Source: Candidatus Hydrogenedentota bacterium
Lineage (GTDB): Bacteria; Hydrogenedentota; Hydrogenedentia; Hydrogenedentales; SCBR16-9
DNA length: 8,006 bases
NCBI GenBank assembly: GCA_007116095.1
Contig: SKJD01000211.1
Span: forward strand, 1-8,006
Reading direction: 5' to 3'
In this document: in pieces, positions 1 to 5,297 of the stretch
Numbering within the stretch: the stretch's first letter is position 1
Layout: each line of letters opens with the position of its first letter
Position numbers and translations under genes: made by a program
The notes under the pieces: model-generated
The model's database searches: none
What the model was told of the DNA's origin: nothing
The model's input: only the letters and a program-made list of their open reading frames with translations

Positions 1-1398
1 ATCCGGCTCGCTGCAATCCGGGCAGATGCGCCGCACCAGACGCTGGGCCATGGACGCGATCATCGTGCTGGAGATCAGGAAGGGCTCGACGCCCATATCA
101 GCAAGGCGGGTCACGGCCCCGGCGGCGTCGTTGGTGTGCAGGGTGCTCAGGACCAGGTGCCCGGTCAAGCTCGAGCGGATGGCCATTTCCGCGGTTTCAT
201 AGTCGCGAATCTCACCCACAAGCATGACATCGGGGTCGTGCCGCAGCATCGAGCGCAGGCCCAGGGCGAAGTTGAAGCCAATCTTCGGCTGCACCTGCAT
301 CTGGGTAATGCCCGACAACTGGTATTCAATAGGGTCTTCGATCGTGATGATCTTCCGGTCCAGCCGGTTCAGTTTGCTTAATGCGGCATAGAGCGTCGTC
401 GTCTTACCGCTACCGGTCGGCCCCGTCACCAGAATAATACCGTGCGGCTTGGTGATAAAGGACTCGAAAAGCCGCATGTCTTTTTCCAGAAACCCAAGCT
501 GGTCCAGCGTGAGCATGATCGAAGAACGGCTGAGAATACGCAGGTTCACCGTTTCCCCATGGGGGGTCGGCAGGATCGAAACACGTAGGTCGTACTTGTT
601 CTCGCCGAAGGAAGCCTCGATCTTGCCGTCCTGGGGCAGACGCTTCTCGGCGATATTCAGGTTCGCCATGATCTTGATGCGCGAGACAATCGCCGAGTGA
701 AAGCCACGAATCGAAGGTGGCGTCGGAGCCTGGTGCAGGATGCCGTCAATACGATAGCGTACGCGCAACTGGTCTTCAAAAGGCTCGATGTGAATGTCCG
801 TGGTGTTGGACTGAATCGCCTCCAGTATAAGCTCATTGACGAATTTGATGATGGAGGCGTCTATCGTATCGTCGCCCAGGTTCGCGCTGAGTGAGACCGT
901 CTCCAAATTGACCGTATTTTCCTGGTCTTGCTGGTTGTCGTAGAGAATCTTCTCCATCGTATCCGCGCCCACACCGTAGAGGTCGCGGATCGTGCGCTGG
1001 ATTTCCAGGGGGGTGGTAACCACCGGCTCGATGCGTCGTTTCAACATGGAGCGCATGTCGTCGAGCTGGTGGGTGTTCAGCGGATCGCTCACCGCCACCA
1101 CGAGGGTGCCGTTACGCTCTTCAAACGGGACAAAATTGTAGTGGGTCACGAAACGGGCGGGAATCTTCTGGATCAGCTCCGGCGCTATCTTCTGACGCGA
1201 GGGCAGGACAAAGCGCATCTCACAGAATTCGGCCAGGGAGCGGTAGACCGTCTCCGCGCTGGCAATGCCCAGTTGCGGAATCACGTCCAGGATGGACATG
1301 TCCTTCTTCTGCGCTTCCGCCAGGACCTGTTCGAGCTGCTTTTCATCCAGCACCCCATCGCGAAGCATTTGATTTTCGAAAGCTTTCAAACCAGGCAC
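1..1398 (-). CDS. gspE: GspE/PulE-family type II secretion ATPase (C-terminus cut off by window)
   Basis: Cytoplasmic hexameric ATPase that powers pseudopilus assembly and so drives protein export across the outer membrane. The 466 codons in the window read without a stop. Residues 1-140 form the N-terminal GspE/MshEN-type region. The catalytic core shows Walker A GPTGSGKT (326-333), the Asp box around ITIEDPIEY (351-359), Walker B with DPDVMLVGEIRD (388-399) and the His box TGHLVLSTLHTND (412-424). A CPDC pair (459-462) is the first half of the tetracysteine zinc site; the second half lies outside. HTNDAAGAVTRLADMGVEPFL is closer to GspE than to PilB, but a type IV pilus PilB role cannot be excluded. 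The GTG start at 1398 is chosen because GGAG lies 7 bases upstream; in-frame sequence further upstream has only a GTG and a TTG without a good ribosome site. It lies downstream of the sigma/anti-sigma pair on the same strand. Confidence 0.93.
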   Translation of the reverse strand, partial: MPGLKAFENQMLRDGVLDEKQLEQVLAEAQKKDMSILDVIPQLGIASAETVYRSLAEFCEMRFVLPSRQKIAPELIQKIPARFVTHYNFVPFEERNGTLVVAVSDPLNTHQLDDMRSMLKRRIEPVVTTPLEIQRTIRDLYGVGADTMEKILYDNQQDQENTVNLETVSLSANLGDDTIDASIIKFVNELILEAIQSNTTDIHIEPFEDQLRVRYRIDGILHQAPTPPSIRGFHSAIVSRIKIMANLNIAEKRLPQDGKIEASFGENKYDLRVSILPTPHGETVNLRILSRSSIMLTLDQLGFLEKDMRLFESFITKPHGIILVTGPTGSGKTTTLYAALSKLNRLDRKIITIEDPIEYQLSGITQMQVQPKIGFNFALGLRSMLRHDPDVMLVGEIRDYETAEMAIRSSLTGHLVLSTLHTNDAAGAVTRLADMGVEPFLISSTMIASMAQRLVRRICPDCSEPD

Positions 1399-1405
1399 AA
1401 GGTAA

Positions 1406-1409
1406 CTCC
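1406..1409 (-). promoter_or_regulatory. Ribosome binding site that fixes the GTG start of the secretion ATPase
   Basis: On the minus strand GGAG is followed by 7 bases and then GTG at 1398. No ATG lies near the expected N-terminus: the first in-frame ATG is codon 11 (1368-1366), inside what looks like the first helix, so this site decides the start. Confidence 0.6.
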
Positions 1410-1480
1410 GTCTCTTTACTGTCGTAGTCGGCACATTTTCAATTACGTAGGTCTCCAACGCTCCAACGACCTGAGCAATG

Positions 1481-1529
1481 AAAAAACCGCTATATCATAG
1501 CAAAGCGACGCCGTATCGGTACAATACGG
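1481..1529 (-). terminator. Two small hairpins, the second followed by T6: weak terminator candidate
   Basis: Just after the anti-sigma stop codon, reading the minus strand, a 6-bp stem CCGTAT/ATACGG (1529-1524 with 1516-1511, 7-base loop) is followed by a 5-bp stem GCTAT/ATAGC with a 3-base loop (1501-1489), then GG and six T (1486-1481). The second unit has the layout of a Rho-independent terminator, but the stem is short and AT-rich. It overlaps a possible extended -10 promoter element at 1494-1502, so the region may start transcription of the ATPase gene rather than, or as well as, ending the upstream one. Confidence 0.3.
1494..1502 (-). promoter_or_regulatory. Possible extended -10 promoter for the secretion ATPase gene
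   Basis: The minus strand reads TGC-TATGAT, an extended -10 motif with five of six matches to TATAAT. No good -35 lies 16-18 bases upstream (TTGTAC sits at 19 bases and matches weakly). Transcription would begin around 1487, leaving a leader of about 90 bases before GTG. The same bases belong to a small hairpin, so this is a tentative call. Confidence 0.3.
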
Positions 1530-1532
1530 GCC

Positions 1533-2597
1533 CTAGCGGGCGTCGGCGAGTTCGGTCAGGGAGCGTTCGGCCTGTTGCGCCAGTTGCTCAATGCCGCTCT
1601 GCAAGACCTGCCGGTAGTGATCGCGCGCTTTGCCGGTGTTGTTGTATTCGTTGCGGTAGGTATCGCCCAGGGCCAGGTTCATGTGCGCCGCCACGGCGCC
1701 GTTCGCGCTCTCTTCGCTTAGCATTTCCAGGGCGGCGATACGCAGCTCCGGCGCTGCCGTAGCGGGGTCCAGGCCCATCTCCCGCAGGGCGATGTCCTGC
1801 ATCGCTTCCACGGCCCGCCAGGCCAGGGCCTGGCCTTCATGCCGCGCAACAATGCCTTCCAGTTGCGGGAAAGCATCCGCCCGGTCACGGTCCACCGCGG
1901 CGTCCAGGGTGTAGAGGGGTTCAAAGTTGTATTCACGGGCCTCGGCCAGCAGATTCAGCCGGGCGCTATGCTCGGAATTCTCGCGGAAGGTCTGCCAGTA
2001 ATCGCCCTGGAGCGTCATGTAGGCGGCGTAGGCCTCGGGATAACGTCGCAGATGGTTGAACTCCAAATCAGCGATGGCCTGTTGCAGTCTGCCGACCTCC
2101 GCATGCCCGGTCAGGGCGTCGCGTTGCGCTTCCAACATGGCCAGGGCCGGTCCAAATGCGCGTTGGGAGACCAGCATATCCGACTCCGCCAGCACGTCCT
2201 GAATCGTGGTATCGCCCACCACCGCCTGCATGGGCGCCTGTGGGCCTGCGTTGTCCATCATCGGCAGAAGCACATATCCCAAAACCGCCAGCGGCAGCAT
2301 GGCCGCAACCGCCCAATAAGCCGGGCGCAACCCGAAACTATGTAACCAGCCCCTGGAACCCGAGGACGCCTCCTCACGGAGCTTTTCCCGGATTACCGGC
2401 AGCAGGTCCCCCTCAAACACGACTGGCTCGTGGGGCAGCGCTTCAACAAAACCCTTCAGCGCCTCTGCTTCTTTCTTGCAATGCGGGCATGCCTCCAGGT
2501 GCGCCGCGAGGGAGGCGGCGTCTGCTGAATCAAGCGGCTCATACAATGAAGCGGCAATCAGCCCCGTAAACGGTTTGCATTCGTTAAAATATCCCAT
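1533..2597 (-). CDS. Membrane-bound zinc-finger anti-sigma factor with TPR-like C-terminal domain
   Basis: Predicted partner that holds the adjacent ECF sigma factor inactive at the inner membrane until a signal arrives. The 354-residue protein starts with an anti-sigma zinc-finger (zf-HC2) module: C7 and H33-x3-C37-x2-C40, the last three within HLEACPHC. A single hydrophobic segment (about 93-112) forms the membrane span and should place residues after 115 in the periplasm. That part is long for an anti-sigma factor, rich in Ala, Leu and Glu, and looks helical. Stretches such as 303-331 (AHMNLALGDTY followed by KARDHYRQVLQ) resemble tetratricopeptide repeats. ATG at 2597 is preceded by AGGA with 7 bases between. 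It follows the sigma gene after a 114-base gap without a convincing terminator, so co-transcription is likely. The signal sensed is not visible. Confidence 0.85.
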   Translation of the reverse strand: MGYFNECKPFTGLIAASLYEPLDSADAASLAAHLEACPHCKKEAEALKGFVEALPHEPVVFEGDLLPVIREKLREEASSGSRGWLHSFGLRPAYWAVAAMLPLAVLGYVLLPMMDNAGPQAPMQAVVGDTTIQDVLAESDMLVSQRAFGPALAMLEAQRDALTGHAEVGRLQQAIADLEFNHLRRYPEAYAAYMTLQGDYWQTFRENSEHSARLNLLAEAREYNFEPLYTLDAAVDRDRADAFPQLEGIVARHEGQALAWRAVEAMQDIALREMGLDPATAAPELRIAALEMLSEESANGAVAAHMNLALGDTYRNEYNNTGKARDHYRQVLQSGIEQLAQQAERSLTELADAR

Positions 2598-2711
2598 CGT
2601 GCGTTCCTGCTTCCCGGTTGCTTTTGGTGGCCACCCATCCCTGCTCCGGCGTCCGGTCAGGCCGTCTGGACACTTTCTCGCAGCAATAACACGCGGCGCC
2701 CGACGGCCCCG

Positions 2712-3347
2712 TTACCGCTTCTTCGCGGAAGTATCGGCGCCTTCGTCGTCATTTTCGTAATATAAGTCACGCAATTCAACACGCAGCTTTTTCAGGGCCC
2801 GGAAGAGATGTACTTTCACACTCCCTACGGTACAACCCAACTCGCGTGCAATCTCATCCAGTTGCAACCCTTCAAAATGCCGCAGAATAAAGACCGTCTT
2901 CTGCATCGGCGACAAAACATGCAGCGCCTCATGCAGCCGATCCTCGATCTCGCCGGCCCGCACCGCCGTCTCCGTACTGAAGGTCACCGGCTCGATGCCG
3001 GCGCCAGCGGATTCGGGAATGAAGGCCTCGTCAAGCTGCTCCTGGGGCTGGCGTTTCTTGCGGCGTAGGTGATCAATGCTCTGATTGGTGGTCAGACGCA
3101 ACAGCCACGACAAAAACACCCCCGTGGGTTTCCAGGTATGGATTTTGCGGTAGGCCTTGAGCAGGGCGTCCTGCGATACGTCCAGCGCGTCCTCGCGGTT
3201 ACCGGTCACCCGGTACGCCACGGCATAGACGCGTCCTTGGTAGCGCCGCACGAGCTCCTCGAAGGCCGCATGGCTGCCTTCCTGCACGGCAAGGGCCAGA
3301 TCATTGTCTTCCAGCTTGCTGAAATCTTTGGGTTCAACTGGTTTCAA
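2712..3347 (-). CDS. RpoE-like ECF sigma factor
   Basis: Extracytoplasmic-function sigma-70 factor that directs RNA polymerase to a stress or envelope regulon. Of 211 residues, about 27-96 are region 2 (FEELVRRYQGRVYAVAYRVTG, then DALDVSQDALLKAYRKIHTW and the DNA-melting and -10 segment up to SIDHLRRKKR). Region 4 is about 141-190, with LSPMQKTVFILRHFEGLQLDEIARELG followed by the recognition helix VGSVKVHLFRALKKLR. The linker 100-133 is about 30 residues long. The C-terminal tail (198-211) is charged and variable. The only plausible in-frame start is TTG at 3347, since no ATG or GTG lies between the upstream in-frame TAG and region 2. No strong ribosome site precedes it, which suggests weak translation, or a start that is not fully resolved. 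It is followed by its likely anti-sigma factor, the usual arrangement for autoregulated ECF pairs. Confidence 0.92.
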   Translation of the reverse strand: MKPVEPKDFSKLEDNDLALAVQEGSHAAFEELVRRYQGRVYAVAYRVTGNREDALDVSQDALLKAYRKIHTWKPTGVFLSWLLRLTTNQSIDHLRRKKRQPQEQLDEAFIPESAGAGIEPVTFSTETAVRAGEIEDRLHEALHVLSPMQKTVFILRHFEGLQLDEIARELGCTVGSVKVHLFRALKKLRVELRDLYYENDDEGADTSAKKR

Positions 3348-3640
3348 TCGTTCTAACGCGCTTTCTTTTTGAAAGGTTAACAGTTCACGCCACTACGAAA
3401 ACCGCATTTGAGGCACAGCGCCTAAAAAAACCCGGAATGCGTAGCGGGGGGGGGCACCCTTTCTGACCACAGATAAGCGGTCCCGGGTACACACATCCCG
3501 CCCCATAGCCGCTTCAGCCTACACAATCCCACCTGCAAGATGCGACACCGGGGCGCTATGGATTGGGGTTACACACGACACAATACCCCGCATCATACCG
3601 TGCACGGCACAATCTGGCCTTGGATTTTCAGAGGCGCGCT
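3348..3640. other. Divergent spacer, sigma-proximal part: no gene, homopolymer tracts and short repeats
   Basis: I see no credible coding region here. The part next to the sigma gene holds a 5-bp inverted repeat CTTTC/GAAAG (3361-3375), A7 (3424-3430) and G9 (3446-3454). Further out, TACACA occurs at 3488, 3520 and 3570, and ACACAATCCC (3521-3530) is echoed by ACACAATACCCC (3578-3589). CCATAGC (3503-3509) and GCTATGG (3555-3561) form a perfect 7-base inverted repeat. On the minus strand GTAACC (3571-3566) followed by GTC about 20 bases on is a loose fit to an ECF-type promoter, too weak to call. Regulatory DNA for the sigma gene most likely lies here. Confidence 0.5.
3424..3454. repeat. A7 and G9 homopolymer tracts in the sigma-factor leader
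   Basis: Seven A (3424-3430) and nine consecutive G (3446-3454) lie about 75-110 bases upstream of the sigma start. Read on the minus strand, CCCG (within the C9 tract), a loop of about 10 bases, CGGG and then T7 resembles a minimal terminator or attenuator with a 4-bp stem. G9 is long for a non-coding tract in a GC-rich genome and is prone to slippage. Confidence 0.6.
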
Positions 3641-3642
3641 GA

Positions 3643-3651
3643 TGTTATAAT
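3643..3651 (+). promoter_or_regulatory. Extended -10 promoter upstream of the acyltransferase
   Basis: TGT-TATAAT gives a perfect TATAAT (3646-3651) with an extended -10 TG. No consensus -35 sits at 16-18 bases; the nearest, TTGGAT at 3620-3625, is 20 bases away. Extended -10 promoters tolerate a poor -35. Transcription would start near 3658 and give a leader of about 180 bases before the TTG start of the acyltransferase. Confidence 0.5.
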
Positions 3652-3708
3652 GGGATAATAAAACACTTTTCCTTGGGCTGCTTGGCAAGAATGCTGCCAG
3701 AATGAACT

Positions 3709-3809
3709 GCCCCTGTCCTGAAATACCCTAATAACGGATTATTAGGAATTTATTTCGATAAAGATGGGGTCATCTTACCGAGCTGCATTGCCATGCAAAT
3801 GGCAGGGGC
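3709..3809 (+). promoter_or_regulatory. Candidate structured 5' leader RNA of the acyltransferase gene
   Basis: Three perfect hairpins follow one another, each with a 4-base loop. P2: CCTAATAA-CGGA-TTATTAGG (3727-3746), extended by an outer GAAATA/TATTTC pairing (3720-3725 with 3751-3756). P3: AAGATG-GGGT-CATCTT (3761-3776). P4: TGCCAT-GCAA-ATGGCA (3789-3804), whose GCAA is a GNRA-type tetraloop. GCCCCTG (3709-3715) can pair with CAGGGGC (3803-3809) to close the set into a multi-branch junction, sharing two bases with P4. The ribosome site AAGGA (3826-3830) follows 17 bases later. The adjoining sigma gene runs away on the other strand, so these are not terminators of a neighbouring gene. I recognise no known riboswitch consensus in it. 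Function as a regulatory RNA is inferred from structure and position only. Confidence 0.5.
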
Positions 3810-3825
3810 TGGACGGAAACACATC

Positions 3826-3830
3826 AAGGA
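3826..3830 (+). promoter_or_regulatory. Ribosome binding site supporting the TTG start of the acyltransferase
   Basis: AAGGA lies 9 bases before TTG at 3840. The frame is open upstream only to a TAA at 3759-3761 and has no ATG, GTG or TTG in between, so this site and TTG are the best reading of the start. Confidence 0.55.
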
Positions 3831-3839
3831 CATCCACGA

Positions 3840-4526
3840 TTGTCTAAAAACAACCTGCAAAACACCCGCCTGCACAAAACCATTGTACAGTATCCGGTGC
3901 TCGGCCCTATCCTGCAGTATCTGGGCTTGGGTTTTCTGCGGCTCATGGGGTGGAAAATCGAAGGCGAAGGGCACAAGGTGTCCCGTAGTGTCGTCATCGG
4001 TGCGCCGCATACGAGTAATTGGGACTTCATCTATGTCATGGCGGTTACCTTCGCGCTGCGCCTTAACCTGTATTGGCTGGGCAAGCACACGCTCTTCAAG
4101 TTCCCTTTCTACCATATCATGCGCAGCCTCGGGGGCATTCCGGTGGACCGCGGCCGGGGCCAAGGCGCGGCCCGCGAAGCCCTGACCGCCTTCAAGGTCT
4201 TTGACGACATCCGCCTGGTCATCCCGCCGGAGGGAACCCGGAGCAAGGTGCGCGCCTGGAAGAAAGGGTTCTACAAAATCGCCGAAGCCGCACAGGTACC
4301 GGTGGTGCTGGGCTTTCTCGATTTTAAGAACAAAGTCGGCGGATTTGGTCCGGCCATTGAACTAAGCGGCGACATGGAGACCGACATCGCCCGCATCCGG
4401 GACTTTTACGCGGGCATGGAGGGCAAGAACCCGGAGATGATGGGCCCGATCTGTTTCACGCCCGAAGCGGACACGGAGGAAAGCAGCACTTCCCCAGACG
4501 TTTCCACCGAAAAAACCACTTCGTAA
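3840..4526 (+). CDS. Lysophospholipid (1-acylglycerol-3-phosphate type) acyltransferase
   Basis: Probable membrane-associated acyltransferase of the LPLAT/PlsC superfamily, transferring a fatty acyl chain to a lysophospholipid or related acceptor. The four motifs are present in 228 residues: catalytic H57-x4-D62 in APHTSNWDF, GGIPVDRGR (98-106), PPEGTRS (129-135) and VPVV (153-156). The APHTSNWDF form with a short N-terminus resembles the small LPLAT_ABO13168-like group (from memory) rather than classical PlsC, so the acceptor is uncertain. Residues 20-38 are hydrophobic and may lie on or in the membrane. The C-terminal 22 residues are a low-complexity Ser/Thr/Glu/Asp tail not needed for the fold. 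Start is TTG with AAGGA upstream. It heads a likely two-gene unit with the sulfotransferase 63 bases downstream, behind a structured leader. Confidence 0.88.
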   Translation: MSKNNLQNTRLHKTIVQYPVLGPILQYLGLGFLRLMGWKIEGEGHKVSRSVVIGAPHTSNWDFIYVMAVTFALRLNLYWLGKHTLFKFPFYHIMRSLGGIPVDRGRGQGAAREALTAFKVFDDIRLVIPPEGTRSKVRAWKKGFYKIAEAAQVPVVLGFLDFKNKVGGFGPAIELSGDMETDIARIRDFYAGMEGKNPEMMGPICFTPEADTEESSTSPDVSTEKTTS

Positions 4527-4589
4527 CGCGCCTCACATTCAATCAACTTGCATAGCGACATTTTATAACCTGAAACAGGACCTTTTTCC

Positions 4590-5162
4590 ATGGAAAACCC
4601 GACCATAACCGTAGTATCCGGACTGCCCCGCTCGGGCACCTCGATGATGATGCGTATGCTGGAATCCGGCGGGCTGACCGTCCTCACGGACCGGGAACGC
4701 CGCGCCGACGATGACAATCCCAAGGGCTACTTCGAATTTGAGCGCGTGAAAAAGCTCAAGGACGACAAGGCCTGGCTCCCGGAGGCCGTCGGCAAGGTGG
4801 TGAAGATTATCTCCTTCCTGCTACCCGAAGTCCTTCCGGAATACCACTATCGCGTTGTCTTCATCAATCGTCACCTGGACGAGGTCCTGGCTTCACAACG
4901 GCAAATGCTCGTCCGCCGGGGCGAGGCCACGGACAAAGTCAGCGACGACCGCATGCGCGATCTCTACGGCAAACACTTGACCCAGGTCCGGCGCTGGCTC
5001 AAGGAGCAACCCAATATCGACGTGCTCTATGTCGAACACCGTGACGTCATAGAAAAGCCCGGCGACGTGGCCGAAGCGGTCAACGCCTTCCTCGGCGGCG
5101 CGCTTGATGTGGCAAAAATGACCGCTGCGGTTGATCCCAAGTTGCACCGTCAGCGCGCCTGA
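4590..5162 (+). CDS. Sulfotransferase-family protein (PAPS-binding P-loop)
   Basis: Small cytoplasmic P-loop protein of the sulfotransferase superfamily, expected to move a sulfuryl group from PAPS to an unidentified acceptor. Two signatures are visible in 190 residues. The 5'-phosphosulfate loop GLPRSGTSMM is at 11-20, directly after the first beta strand (ITVVS). The 3'-phosphate site has R94 and S102 in INRHLDEVLASQ, with the 8-residue spacing typical of the fold. DNPKGYFEFE (42-51) is a conserved-looking segment of this short bacterial group. The protein is shorter than most sulfotransferases (250-300 residues) and has no recognisable C-terminal PAPS loop, so activity is not assured. ATG is preceded by AGGA at 9 bases. 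It follows the acyltransferase by 63 bases on the same strand, so a lipid acceptor is possible but unproven. Confidence 0.8.
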   Translation: MENPTITVVSGLPRSGTSMMMRMLESGGLTVLTDRERRADDDNPKGYFEFERVKKLKDDKAWLPEAVGKVVKIISFLLPEVLPEYHYRVVFINRHLDEVLASQRQMLVRRGEATDKVSDDRMRDLYGKHLTQVRRWLKEQPNIDVLYVEHRDVIEKPGDVAEAVNAFLGGALDVAKMTAAVDPKLHRQRA

Positions 5163-5222
5163 GGCTAGCGGCGCCATACCATTGACATTGCTTTCCATTC
5201 TGAGAATTCTGTATTCCAACAG

Positions 5223-5251
5223 TTGCAGTCCACCGCATGCTGCTTTATGAT
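5223..5251 (+). promoter_or_regulatory. Sigma-70-type promoter for the CotH-family gene
   Basis: TTGCAG (5223-5228), 17 bases, then TATGAT (5246-5251) is a reasonable vegetative promoter: three of six matches at -35, five of six at -10, ideal spacing. Transcription would start near 5258, about 40 bases before the ATG. Two copies of the palindrome GCATGC (5235-5240 and 5267-5272), 32 bases apart, lie on either side of the -10 and could be operator half-sites. Confidence 0.45.
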
Positions 5252-5297
5252 AGCCAAGATCAAACGGCATGCTTGCAACCCTACGGAATGGAAGGCC

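Noticed and set aside
928..1500. A 190-codon open frame on the plus strand
   Set aside because: It is opposite the secretion ATPase, whose frame has an unmistakable catalytic core. The plus-strand product has no recognisable motif.
2660..2708. GGCCGTC/GACGGCC inverted repeat between the sigma and anti-sigma genes
   Set aside because: The arms are 35 bases apart with no T-run after them, so it does not look like a terminator. The gap otherwise shows only the anti-sigma ribosome site.
3702..3731. Possible 9-codon leader peptide (MNCPCPEIP) before the hairpins
   Set aside because: No ribosome site precedes it, and a short open frame of this size is expected by chance. It would matter only if the hairpin element proved translation-coupled.
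5182..5210. Perfect TTGACA at 5182-5187 as an alternative promoter for the CotH gene
   Set aside because: At 17 bases the -10 would be AATTCT, only three of six matches. The downstream TTGCAG-17-TATGAT pair is better, though a second weak promoter is possible.
5288..5290. ATG ten bases upstream of the chosen CotH start
   Set aside because: It is in a different frame that soon ends and lacks a signal peptide. The ATG at 5298 gives a good signal peptide and the long multidomain frame.
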